Below are positions 9,060 to 17,587 of a stretch of 64,000 bases of DNA, in pieces. The stretch is from CAZWCE01 sp964632505 (lineage in GTDB: Bacteria; Planctomycetota; Planctomycetia; Pirellulales; Thermoguttaceae). A program made the position numbers and the translations under genes. The DNA lies in the NCBI GenBank assembly GCA_964632505.1, contig CAZWCE010000008.1:124001-188000 (forward strand), read 5' to 3'. Every line of letters begins with the position of its first letter. Within the stretch, counting starts at the first letter, position 1. A model generated the notes under the pieces. That model saw nothing but the letters and a program-made list of their open reading frames with translations. It was not told the DNA's origin and did not search any database.

Positions 9060-9782
9060 ATGCGACGTCTACTTTCCAATAGTATCGTCGGCACCTTTCT
9101 GGCCGGTCTGTTCGCTTTGCTTCCGATTTTCCTGACCCTCATCATTCTCGGCTGGATCGCCGGCTACCTCAAACAGCTCTTCGGGCCGGGAAGCTTCGTC
9201 GCCTGGGCGCTCGAATCGGTCGGCTCGAAGGTCGTTCCCGGTTCCTCCCTGGCCCTGGTGATCGGCTGGGTTCTTCTGGTGGTCGCCATCTGGCTGTTCG
9301 GGCTGGCGATTCGTGTCTTGACCCGACGACGCGTCGAGGGGTTCATGCGGGGCTGGATCGACCGCATCCCTTTCGTCAAGAGCGTCTATAGCACCGCCGC
9401 CCAACTGGTCGGCATGATCCACAAGGATGAAGACTCGGAATTCGATTCCATGATGGCCGGGTTCTACTCCTTCAGCGACGAAGAAGGCGCCGGCATTCTC
9501 GGACTGATCGCCTCCTCCGACCTTTACTGCATCGAAGGAAAAGACTACCGCATCTTCTACATCCCGACCTCTCCCCTGCCCGCGACCGGCGGCCTCATTT
9601 TCGTTCCCGCGAGCCGATGCAAGGAAGTCGACATGACCGTCGAGCAAGTGATGCGGGTCTATCTGTCGATCGGGATTCTCGCCCCCCAGGTCATGCCGCC
9701 GGGTTGCCGGAAAGTGGCCGAGACCCCGAACGCCGAAAAAATCCTTCCGGACGAGAACGACTCTTCAGGGAGCGATTCCTAA
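9060..9782 (+). CDS. DUF502 family membrane protein
   Basis: A 240-residue inner-membrane protein of the DUF502 family. Two hydrophobic hairpin segments are seen at about residues 10-37 and 62-85. The family core follows: a basic loop, the RIPFVKSVYSTAAQLVGMI segment near 112-130, and the VPTSPLPATGG-like turn (here IPTSPLPATGGLIFVPASRC). The function is not established. It lies 85 bases downstream of yidC in the same direction and may be co-transcribed, which would fit a role in the envelope. A good AAGGAG ribosome site precedes the ATG. It converges with the SNF2-like gene 54 bases further on. Confidence 0.88.
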   Translation: MRRLLSNSIVGTFLAGLFALLPIFLTLIILGWIAGYLKQLFGPGSFVAWALESVGSKVVPGSSLALVIGWVLLVVAIWLFGLAIRVLTRRRVEGFMRGWIDRIPFVKSVYSTAAQLVGMIHKDEDSEFDSMMAGFYSFSDEEGAGILGLIASSDLYCIEGKDYRIFYIPTSPLPATGGLIFVPASRCKEVDMTVEQVMRVYLSIGILAPQVMPPGCRKVAETPNAEKILPDENDSSGSDS

Positions 9783-9836
9783 TCAAGTCATCAAGATGCT
9801 TTGCCGGAGAGTCGGCCGCTCATCGTCTTGGCAGTC

Positions 9837-11984
9837 TTAGAAAAGCGGATCGGCGATACGCTCGCACAGCGCTTGGGCCATCCGGCGAAAGAGTTCGGCC
9901 TCCCGGGGGCGAAAGAGTGCGGCGGGAGTCCGCAGGTTCATCTCTTGAAGGGCGGACAGCATCGTCGGATCGTCCCAGCTTCGAAGGGCTTCTTCGAGGG
10001 TGCCCTGAGTCAGCAGGTGGGTCACGTTCACCGGATGCTGCTTCGCCGTGGCCGAGGCGCAGAATTCCCGACTGCGCACTTGTTCGGCGAGCCAGGGTTG
10101 GTCGAAATGCACCAGATGCAGCTTGCCGGGAAGCGTCCATGGATCGAGCGCCCCGTCGTTCGCCAGAAGCAGCCCGCATTCGGGACGCTGCTCGAACTGA
10201 TCCAGAAGCATCCTCCGTTGCTTGCGCGACATCCGTCGATCGAGTTGCACATACTCGATGCGCTTCGTTTCGAGTGCTTCGCCCAGTTGATCGAGTATTT
10301 CGCTCCACTGCGAAAACACGACCACCGAGATCCCCGGCTCCTGGAAAATCTCCTCGACCAAACGGAAGAGTTCCTCGGATTTGGGTCCCAACAAGGCGAG
10401 GTCCGAGGTGAGCTCTCCGGCCAGCGTGCGGAGGTCCGACTCGGAGAAGTACGCTTCATCGAACTGCTGGTCGACGCACAGAGGACAGGCCGCCGCCCGG
10501 TGCATCGCTTCGAGCGATCGATGCAGTTTCCCCAGTTCCGCCGGCGAGAGTGGGGTATCTTCCTCCCCGCGATCGAGCAGCTTCCCGGCGACCTCGAGCG
10601 CCTGGCCGTGCGCCCGGGCTTGAAGGGGCGTCATGGCGAAGGTGCGGTATTCTTCGAGAAACGGCGGCAGTTGCTGGTGAAGCGATTCGACGGTCCGGCG
10701 AAGCAGGAGATCGGAGAGCGTCTCGGCGATCCTTTCCGGTTGATGATATCGGGGTGTGAGGGTCTCCGGATCGGTCGTCTGATGCGCTTGGAGGAAGTCT
10801 TCCAGAGGTCCTTCGCGGTGACGATCGGCCATGCTCACCAGGGAAAGCAGCGGTCCCGGTGCCGTGGCGGGATCCATCGAAGTGAGCAGGAAAAGATAGT
10901 CCGATTCGAGACGCATCGCGAGTTTCGCCACCCCGGCGTGCTGATGCCGCAGGCGGTGGACCTGATCGAGGATGAGCAGATCGGGACGGCTCCCTTTTCG
11001 ATACCAGGGGAGATCGGCCGCGAGGTCATCGTAACAGCAGATCTTGTAGAAGGAGTCTTCTCCGAATGCCTCGGAGCGTCGGCCGTCGCTGCCGACCACG
11101 GCGGTCGCTTTGCGGTGCGAGTGTTGCGCAAGCAGCGTCAGCCACCGGGAGACGGAACAAGCCGGGGTGACGACGATCACTCGGCGCACTCCCGCCAAAG
11201 CCAGAAGTTCCGCCCCGACGATCGCCTGCACGGCATGGTCCAAGCCGCGAGGGTCGGCCAGAATCATCCGGCCTCGTCGCGCCGCCCGCAGGCCGGCGTC
11301 GCGCTGGAAAAGCGGCGGCGATTGCAAGAGGATTTCGGCGAACCGATTGCTGTGGATCCCCCGGGGAAGCCACTGGTGGAACTGGAAATCGAGCCAGTGA
11401 CGATGTTGCAGCCAAGCGAGAAGCTCTCGGGCGTCTTCGCGGAAGAGCAGCTCATGCTCCAACTCCTCGGCTCTCCGGACCAGGGGGAGGAGGCGGTCCA
11501 CGCGAAGCGGATCCAGAAGTCTCCGGCGGTCGAAGCATCGGTTGGCGGCGCGCAGGATGGGCCCCGGACATGGATCGGCCGGGCGAAAGGCGATGTGGTG
11601 GCGAGCCCCGTAACGAACGTAGATTTCCGAGTACGGCAGCGGTCGGTCTTGTACCGGGAGGGTTTTGCCGTGTTGCCGACGGAGCCAATCGAGCGCGGAT
11701 TCGATGTGCTCGCAGGTTCCGAGCGTGCCGACGGCCAAACCGAGGCAGGTGCAGGAGTTCTCTCCCAAAGTGTTGCCCCGCAGGACGACGTGGTGAGGCC
11801 CCCCCGGCCCGCCGACCTCGAATTCCAAGAGGCTCGGGTCGCGGCCGCGATGAAGCACCTGGAATCGGCGTCCCTGCAGGAGTCGTTCATGCAACAGACG
11901 TCGCCATCGAGCGGGCGAGAGTTCGCTCGGGCGGCGTCGCAGACGCGGAACGGGAAGCGGTCGGTTCGGATCGGTAGACGGCAT
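9837..11984 (-). CDS. SWIM zinc-finger/SNF2-like protein with degenerate ATPase motifs
   Basis: A 715-residue protein. Residues 78-93 (C78, C80, C91, H93) form a SWIM zinc-binding motif. From about 230 onward the chain follows an SNF2 ATPase, but its catalytic motifs are altered. Motif I reads LADPRGLDHAVQAI (242-255) where GLGKT is expected, so the Walker A lysine is missing. Motif II reads LDQVHRLRH where a DEAH/DEAQ box is expected (340-343 DQVH). Motif III is LLTSMDPAT instead of LTGTP-like. The C-terminal RecA domain keeps its shape (VVVFSQWSEILDQL and HLVHFDQPW), but the arginine-finger motif GRxxRxGQ is gone. The frame is intact, so it is probably an expressed, ATPase-dead scaffold or DNA-binding protein. 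The ATG at 11984 is chosen; the upstream extension to 12254 has random composition. Confidence 0.78.
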   Translation of the reverse strand: MPSTDPNRPLPVPRLRRRPSELSPARWRRLLHERLLQGRRFQVLHRGRDPSLLEFEVGGPGGPHHVVLRGNTLGENSCTCLGLAVGTLGTCEHIESALDWLRRQHGKTLPVQDRPLPYSEIYVRYGARHHIAFRPADPCPGPILRAANRCFDRRRLLDPLRVDRLLPLVRRAEELEHELLFREDARELLAWLQHRHWLDFQFHQWLPRGIHSNRFAEILLQSPPLFQRDAGLRAARRGRMILADPRGLDHAVQAIVGAELLALAGVRRVIVVTPACSVSRWLTLLAQHSHRKATAVVGSDGRRSEAFGEDSFYKICCYDDLAADLPWYRKGSRPDLLILDQVHRLRHQHAGVAKLAMRLESDYLFLLTSMDPATAPGPLLSLVSMADRHREGPLEDFLQAHQTTDPETLTPRYHQPERIAETLSDLLLRRTVESLHQQLPPFLEEYRTFAMTPLQARAHGQALEVAGKLLDRGEEDTPLSPAELGKLHRSLEAMHRAAACPLCVDQQFDEAYFSESDLRTLAGELTSDLALLGPKSEELFRLVEEIFQEPGISVVVFSQWSEILDQLGEALETKRIEYVQLDRRMSRKQRRMLLDQFEQRPECGLLLANDGALDPWTLPGKLHLVHFDQPWLAEQVRSREFCASATAKQHPVNVTHLLTQGTLEEALRSWDDPTMLSALQEMNLRTPAALFRPREAELFRRMAQALCERIADPLF

Positions 11985-12408
11985 AATGGATCGAGATGGA
12001 TCGACTTTTCTTCTCAGCGTACGCGATCGGCCTGCCGGTGACAAGAGAAGAGCCCGGAAAATGCACGGAAGAACGCGATTCGGTCGGATAAGGTTCCTGG
12101 GAGGCGCCGGAGATTTGCTGAGGACGCGGCGTCGATGCGGATCGCGAAGCCGGGGTGGTTTTTGCCGAATGTCCCGTGGGTTTTTTCGTGGTCCGTTGGG
12201 GAAAGAGGAATCGGGAGAGAATAATCTTGACACGGTCGCGAGAATTCGAAACAATTCTGATTATCGTCGATCGCTTCCTTCGTTATCAAGCTTTTTGCGG
12301 ACGACGGGGGTATCATGTTCGGGGTTTCTTTTCTTCTGTATTTTGTGAAAACGCAAGGACATCCGTTTTGCGTCGCGATGCTTTTCCCTTTTGGCACGGA
12401 GGCCAGTC
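11985..12408. other. Intergenic region between divergent genes
   Basis: A 424-base stretch between the SNF2-like gene and murE. It holds a TTGACA-type promoter for murE (12227-12255). No further gene was recognised. Confidence 0.5.
12227..12255 (+). promoter_or_regulatory. Predicted promoter of the murE-murF-mraY genes
   Basis: A perfect TTGACA is followed after 17 bases by AACAAT, which matches four of six -10 positions. Transcription from here would leave a leader of about 145 bases before murE. Confidence 0.42.
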
Positions 12409-13908
12409 ATGCGTAAGTCGGTGAGTGAAAAACAGCCCGTCTCGATCCATCGGATCCTCCCCGGTTTGATCGCTGCCCCGAAAGAGGAATGTTGGGCTTC
12501 TTCATTCCGTGCCGACACGCGGACCCTCCTGCCGGGAGACGTGTTCGTGGCGATCGAAGGGCGGCAATTCGACGGGCATGACTTCCTTTCCGAGGCGGTC
12601 AGCCGGGGATGTGCGGCGGTGGTGACCGAGCAACCGGTCGAGGAGCTTTCGGTTCCGGTGTTTCAGGTGGCCGATAGCCGTCGGGCATTCGCGGCATTGT
12701 GTCACGCCGCCTGGGGACATCCCGGCGAAAAGCTGAAGATGATCGGCGTGACCGGCACGAATGGCAAGACGACGACTTCGTATTTGATCGCGGGGATGCT
12801 CGCCGAAGCGGGGCATTCGGTTGGGTTGAGCGGTACGCTGGGCAGCTATGACGGCGAGTCGATGCAGCCGATCAGCTTGACCACGCCGCCGGCGGACGAA
12901 CTGGCCGCCTGGATGGCCAGGCTCGTCGAGAACGGTTGCACGCACGCGGTGATCGAGGCATCCAGCCACGGGATCGCCCAATCGCGGTTGGCGGGGATCG
13001 AATTCGATGCCGTTTGCCTGACCAACCTCCGTCGAGATCATCTTGATTATCACCGTACGGTCGAGCAGTACCGGCAAACGAAGCTTTCACTCTTCGGGCA
13101 GTTGCGCCCCGGCGGCTTGAGTATCTGCAACGCCGATGATCGCGTCAGCGGGGCGATTCTCCCGCTGCTGAACGGTCCCGTACTGACCGTCGGCATGCAC
13201 GGCCCGGCGGAAATCGAAGCCGTTCCGGTGGAACGCAATCGGGGAGAGCAGACCTTCCTGGTCACCGCCGGTAGCGATATGGTCCCCATTCGAACAAGAA
13301 TGATTGGTGATGATCATATGTACAACTGCCTGATCGCCGCTGCCCTGGGAATCGGCTGGCAGATTGATCTGAAGACGATCGTTCGCGGCATCGAACGGGT
13401 GGAACACGTGCCCGGGCGACTCGAACGGATCGACTGCGGCCAGCCGTTCGGAGTGTTCGTCGACTATGCCCACACGTCCGACGCCCTGATCGGGAGTCTC
13501 CGCACGCTTCGGGAGGTGACCGCCGGCAAGCTGATTTGCGTGTTCGGCGCCGGGGGCGATCGCGATCGGAGCAAACGCCCGCTCATGGGGCAGGCGGTCG
13601 AGTCGATGGCCGATGTGGCGGTCGTGACCAACGACAATCCGCGAAGCGAATCGCCGGAGCTGATTCGTTCGGAGATCATGCAAGGCTTTTCCCGGCCGTG
13701 CCGGGCCCGGGAGATCGCTCGGCGGTCGGAGGCGATCTGTTGGGCTCTCGCCAACGCCGGACCGGACGATTGCGTTCTCATCGCCGGCAAGGGGCACGAG
13801 GACCATCAGATCGTCGGAGATCAACGTTTGCCCTTCTGCGACCGACGTTTCGCCCAGCTCTGGTTGTACGAAAATCTTCCCTGTTCTCAGCCCGCCCTCG
13901 GCTTCTGA
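12409..13908 (+). CDS. murE: UDP-N-acetylmuramoyl-tripeptide synthetase MurE (meso-DAP adding)
   Basis: A 499-residue Mur ligase. It has the N-terminal UDP-binding domain (SFRADTRTLLPGDVFVAI), the ATP loop GVTGTNGKTTTS (residues 113-124), the EASSHGI motif, and the carbamylated lysine in YRQTKLSLF. The DNPR motif at 409-412 is the known determinant for meso-diaminopimelate, so the enzyme should add meso-DAP to UDP-MurNAc-L-Ala-D-Glu in the cytoplasm. The ATG at 12409 has an ACGGAGG ribosome site six bases before it, which rules out the upstream TTG. It heads a murE-murF-mraY run. This is good evidence for peptidoglycan in this organism. Confidence 0.96.
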   Translation: MRKSVSEKQPVSIHRILPGLIAAPKEECWASSFRADTRTLLPGDVFVAIEGRQFDGHDFLSEAVSRGCAAVVTEQPVEELSVPVFQVADSRRAFAALCHAAWGHPGEKLKMIGVTGTNGKTTTSYLIAGMLAEAGHSVGLSGTLGSYDGESMQPISLTTPPADELAAWMARLVENGCTHAVIEASSHGIAQSRLAGIEFDAVCLTNLRRDHLDYHRTVEQYRQTKLSLFGQLRPGGLSICNADDRVSGAILPLLNGPVLTVGMHGPAEIEAVPVERNRGEQTFLVTAGSDMVPIRTRMIGDDHMYNCLIAAALGIGWQIDLKTIVRGIERVEHVPGRLERIDCGQPFGVFVDYAHTSDALIGSLRTLREVTAGKLICVFGAGGDRDRSKRPLMGQAVESMADVAVVTNDNPRSESPELIRSEIMQGFSRPCRAREIARRSEAICWALANAGPDDCVLIAGKGHEDHQIVGDQRLPFCDRRFAQLWLYENLPCSQPALGF

Positions 13909-13987
13909 GCCTCTTTTTTCATGGATGGCTGCCGGAATCCCATCCGGCGTGGGAATGGAATCTCCACAGGAGGGGAGCGACGTTTTG

Positions 13988-15394
13988 ATGGAATGGCCGA
14001 ACTGGCTTCGGGAAATGCAGCGCGTTCTCGGGGGTGAAGTGACCGGGGCGCCGACGGTGTTTTGCGAGGTGCCTTCTGACAGCGCTTGGCCGCCCCGTAT
14101 CTCCACCGACAGCCGTACGATTGCATCGGGAGAGCTGTTCTGGGCGATTCGCGGACCGCGTTTCGACGGCAATCGCTTCGCCGAATCGGCTCTGAAACGC
14201 GGCGCCGCCGCGGTGGTGGTTTCCGAGTCGCCTCCGCGCTTCGAGCGAGGCTGGGTGTTGAAGGTCCCCGATACGCTCGCGGCGCTGCATCGCTGGGCCG
14301 CTTATCGAAGAAGTCGTTTTCCGGGGGCGGTGATCGCCGTGACCGGGAGCGTGGGGAAAACGACGACGCGCCAGATGATCCACACGATGCTCGGGCATCG
14401 TTTTCGCGGCAGCGCTAGTCCGGGGAACTGGAATAACGCGATCGGTTTGCCCCTTTCGATCGGAAGGATACAAGACGATCATCAATACGCCGCTCTTGAA
14501 ATCGGCATCTCTTCTCCCGGAGAGATGCTTCCCTTGGGCCGGTTGGCCCGACCCGACGTGGCGGTATTGACGCCGATGGCCAAAGCCCACTTGTCCGAGC
14601 TGGGAACGCTCGAGGGGGTCATCGCCGAGAAGACCCGGTTGTTGGAGTGTCTTTCCCCGGAAGGGGAGGCGATCGTCGTGGAAGACCCGAGGGTGGAGGC
14701 GATCGTCGCGAAACGATGTCGGCGCATGACGGTGGCGGGGTGTTCTCCGCATTGCGATGTGCGGGTCGACCACGTGGTTTGCAAGCCGGGAGAGCTGATG
14801 TTCTCATATTCGGGGTGCCGCTTCTCGGTGCCGGTCTGGGGGCGGCATCACTTGCCGGCGATCACCGCCGCCTTGGCGGTGGGGCGTCGGTTCGGAGTGT
14901 CGCCGGAAGAGATGGCCGAGGCGCTTGCTCGTTTTACGCCGGTGCCGATGCGGTGCGAGATCCTCGATCGTGGCGGAGTGCGGGTCATCAACGATGCCTA
15001 CAACGCGAACCCGGCGTCGATGCGGGCCGCCCTGGAACTCTTGGGGCAGACGCCCACTTCAGGACGGAGAATCGCCGTATTGGGCGACATGGCGGAACTG
15101 GGACCAGACGCGGCCGATGATCATTTTCGAGTCGGTTTCGAGACCGTCCGGTTCGGACGTGCCGATCTGCTTTTCGCCTGTGGTGAGCAGGCCGAGACGG
15201 TGATCGAGGGGGCGAAAAAAACTGGCCTTGCGTCGGATCGTGGCTTTGCGTACGATTCCCTCAACACGGCGAGTGAATCGCTCGCCGGAACCGTCAAGCC
15301 GGGCGATCTGGTACTGGTCAAAGGTTCGCGGATGATGCAAATGGAACGTGCGAGCGAGTCGATCCCGGCTTTGCTCGAGTCGCGGGCCGCCTGA
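13988..15394 (+). CDS. murF: UDP-N-acetylmuramoyl-tripeptide-D-alanyl-D-alanine ligase MurF
   Basis: A 468-residue Mur ligase that adds D-Ala-D-Ala to UDP-MurNAc-tripeptide, the last cytoplasmic step of precursor synthesis. It shows the family's N-terminal ISTDSRTIASGELFWAIRG segment, the ATP loop TGSVGKTTTRQM near residue 120 (Val replaces the usual Asn), GNWNNAIGLPLS, and INDAYNANPASMRAAL near 335. The start is uncertain. An AGGAGGGG ribosome site at 13968-13975 could serve the ATG at 13988 or the adjacent TTG at 13985, and an upstream ATG at 13955 is less likely. The gap to murE is 79 bases. Confidence 0.93.
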   Translation: MEWPNWLREMQRVLGGEVTGAPTVFCEVPSDSAWPPRISTDSRTIASGELFWAIRGPRFDGNRFAESALKRGAAAVVVSESPPRFERGWVLKVPDTLAALHRWAAYRRSRFPGAVIAVTGSVGKTTTRQMIHTMLGHRFRGSASPGNWNNAIGLPLSIGRIQDDHQYAALEIGISSPGEMLPLGRLARPDVAVLTPMAKAHLSELGTLEGVIAEKTRLLECLSPEGEAIVVEDPRVEAIVAKRCRRMTVAGCSPHCDVRVDHVVCKPGELMFSYSGCRFSVPVWGRHHLPAITAALAVGRRFGVSPEEMAEALARFTPVPMRCEILDRGGVRVINDAYNANPASMRAALELLGQTPTSGRRIAVLGDMAELGPDAADDHFRVGFETVRFGRADLLFACGEQAETVIEGAKKTGLASDRGFAYDSLNTASESLAGTVKPGDLVLVKGSRMMQMERASESIPALLESRAA

Positions 15395-15655
15395 TCAAAA
15401 TGATGAACCGGCGCGAGCATGCTTCGTCGAGAGAGAACTTCGATGTCGCGAGGCATGGCCAAAATCCACATGCTTCTCTTCTCTTCTGATGCGGAAAGTT
15501 TTGTTCTCCGCCGGGGTTGCGGGACTCCGGCATGGTCCAACCCCCCTGGGGAAACGATCAGGCAGGATCGGGACGATTTTACTGGGTCGATCGTCCCGGA
15601 ATCCTCGGGGCAGAGCTTTCCGGCGGGCAACGGGGTGGCCTTCGGGTCACCCCGA

Positions 15656-16918
15656 ATGCTCGTTTTCGCCTATCTCCTTCCGCTCGGTTCGTGCCCCATG
15701 CTGCAACTGGATCCCCTTTCTCCCGCCTTCGCTCTTCCGCTTACCGGCCGTGCCGCACTGGCGGCGCTCGTGGGATTGGGAGTCGTGCTGCTTCTGGGAC
15801 GACCGGTCATCGCTCTGCTCGGACGTTTCTTTCTCGAACCGAACTATTCCGATTCGCCCACGCTTCAATCGCTGCACCGGAAGAAGGTGACCACGCCCAC
15901 CCTCGGTGGTGTCCTTCTGTTCCTTTCCGTGCCATCGGCGATGCTCCCGGTCGTTCCGTTTTCGGCGAAGTGGTTGGCCCCGCTGTTTTTGGTGATCGGG
16001 ATGGGCACGATCGGCGCGATCGACGATCTCCGGAAGATCCGCACCGGAAAAAAAGGACTTTCCGCCCGGGGGAAGTTCGCGGCGCTTTCGATCGTGGCGC
16101 TTGGGACCGCCGCACTTCTCTCAGGGGATTTGATGGCCGCGGAGGAACCTTGGGGAGTTCGCGTCATGGTACTCTTCTGGATTGCTCTGGTGCTTCTGGG
16201 CAGTGCCAACGCCGTGAATCTGACCGACGGACTCGACGGCCTCGCGGCCGGGTGCCTGGTGCCCGTTTTCGCGGCGCTGGCATGGGTGGGGATCACCCGT
16301 GGTACGGAAACGGCCGTTTTGGCCGCCGCCATGGCCGGAGCGCTGCTGGGATACTTGCGATTCAACCGCTATCCGGCCCAAGTCTTCCTAGGCGATTTGG
16401 GGGCGTTGCCGTTGGGAGGATTGCTCGGATACCTCGCTGTGACCTTACGACTGGAGGGGCTGCTTCCCGTGTTCACCGGGGTGCTGGTCGTCGAGACGCT
16501 CAGTGTCATCTTGCAGGTCGGCCGGTACAAACTTCAGCGCAAGCGATTTTTTCTGTGCGCGCCGCTGCACCATCACTTCCAGTTTCTCGGTTGGTCGGAG
16601 CCGACGATCGTCCGGAGATTCGCGACGGTGTCGGTGCTGTGTGCCGCTTCCGGTCTGTTTCTCGCTTCGGGGGGGAGCCCGCCGTGGACGCTCCTCCGGG
16701 AGATTCAGCCTTCGGCGGAGAGCATCTCCCAGAGCGGGGCGTCGTCGATCAACGAGTCGACCAGCGCCGTGGGCCCCGATTCGGCAAGTTTTTCCCGCGA
16801 GAAATATCCCGAAGCGACCGCGAGACAGCGGCAACCGTTCTCCAGGGCGCAATCGATATCGCGCGGCGTGTCGCCGATGATGATCACGTCGGAAGCGCCG
16901 AACACCATTCCGGAATGA
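15656..16918 (+). CDS. mraY: Phospho-N-acetylmuramoyl-pentapeptide transferase MraY, extended C-terminus
   Basis: A polytopic membrane enzyme that transfers phospho-MurNAc-pentapeptide to undecaprenyl phosphate to make lipid I. The aspartate pair is in TIGAIDDLRKIR, the catalytic loop in NLTDGLDGLAAG, and the histidine loop in APLHHHFQFLGWSEP. The normal enzyme core ends at about residue 345. The frame continues for about 70 more hydrophilic residues (SGGSPPWTLLREIQPSAE onward), and that part is antisense to the 3' end of the HAD gene. No reading frame offers an early stop after the core, so the overlap looks real. The start is uncertain: ATG at 15656 or at 15698. The gap from murF is 261 bases. 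Confidence 0.9.
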   Translation: MLVFAYLLPLGSCPMLQLDPLSPAFALPLTGRAALAALVGLGVVLLLGRPVIALLGRFFLEPNYSDSPTLQSLHRKKVTTPTLGGVLLFLSVPSAMLPVVPFSAKWLAPLFLVIGMGTIGAIDDLRKIRTGKKGLSARGKFAALSIVALGTAALLSGDLMAAEEPWGVRVMVLFWIALVLLGSANAVNLTDGLDGLAAGCLVPVFAALAWVGITRGTETAVLAAAMAGALLGYLRFNRYPAQVFLGDLGALPLGGLLGYLAVTLRLEGLLPVFTGVLVVETLSVILQVGRYKLQRKRFFLCAPLHHHFQFLGWSEPTIVRRFATVSVLCAASGLFLASGGSPPWTLLREIQPSAESISQSGASSINESTSAVGPDSASFSREKYPEATARQRQPFSRAQSISRGVSPMMITSEAPNTIPE

Positions 16919-17439
16919 TGATTCGCCCGGTCCATCGCGATCGGCACCAAGTCGCCTCGCCGAGAAGCATCTTCCCCGAAGGCCCCCACGGCGAAGCGAT
17001 CGAATCCGATGCCCGTCACCTCGAGCTTGACCCTGGCCGCTTGGCGAAAGTTGCCGGTCAGAAGCCCCAGCAGGACCCCGGGTGTTTTTTCCAGCTCGTC
17101 GAGCAAAAAGGGGACTCCTTCGAGCACCTGCGTTTCCCGGGCCGCGTCGGTCAGATGGACCAGATAGCGCTGTTCGAACCGCTTGCGCTGCGACTCGGCG
17201 GCCTCCGTGCGGTGATGTCGCAAGGCCATGTCGAGAATGACCGAGTCGAGCTGTCCGAAGCGGTCGATCGCGTCGAAGGAGAAGCCTTCGCCGAAGACTT
17301 CCCGGCCGGCGGCGTTCATCGCGCCGAGGTGGGCGCCCCGTTTTCCGAGCAGCAGGGTTCCGTCGATGTCGAAGAGAATCAAGTGGCGAAACTCGGACTT
17401 CCGGGAGTCATCGCCCGAGGGGAGGTTCCTTTGCATCAT
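16705..17439 (-). CDS. HAD-superfamily phosphatase (phosphoglycolate phosphatase-like)
   Basis: A 244-residue HAD hydrolase. Motif I is LFDIDGTLL (residues 21-29), motif II lies in LLTGNF, the motif III lysine is in the VKLEVTGI region, and motif IV is IIIGDTPRDIDCA. A cap of about 65 helical residues follows motif I, as in Gph-type enzymes. The substrate is not identifiable. The last 71 codons overlap the end of mraY on the other strand by 214 bases. The C-terminus is normal for the family (VASGYFSREKLAESGPTALV), so this gene needs that sequence. It diverges from hemL, whose predicted promoter overlaps this gene's start. Confidence 0.87.
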   Translation of the reverse strand: MMQRNLPSGDDSRKSEFRHLILFDIDGTLLLGKRGAHLGAMNAAGREVFGEGFSFDAIDRFGQLDSVILDMALRHHRTEAAESQRKRFEQRYLVHLTDAARETQVLEGVPFLLDELEKTPGVLLGLLTGNFRQAARVKLEVTGIGFDRFAVGAFGEDASRRGDLVPIAMDRANHHSGMVFGASDVIIIGDTPRDIDCALENGCRCLAVASGYFSREKLAESGPTALVDSLIDDAPLWEMLSAEG

Positions 17440-17458
17440 GATCTCATGATGTTATACT
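17430..17458 (+). promoter_or_regulatory. Possible promoter of hemL
   Basis: TTTGCA is followed after 17 bases by TATACT. The start point would be near 17465, giving a leader of about 120 bases. The element overlaps the first codons of the divergent HAD gene, so the two could influence each other. Confidence 0.33.
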
Positions 17459-17587
17459 GGGTGGAAAATGGCAGGGGGCCCGTCCTCGGCCGGGATGCGG
17501 TCCATCCGGATCACTGCCGAAAAAGTTGCGAGATTCGCAGCCCTTCACTTTATCACGCCGGAGCGACGATCGAAAGAGAGACCACCG

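Noticed and set aside
9801..12041. A 746-codon plus-strand frame opposite the SNF2-like gene
   Set aside because: It is antisense to a gene with clear SNF2 homology, and no motif was found in it.
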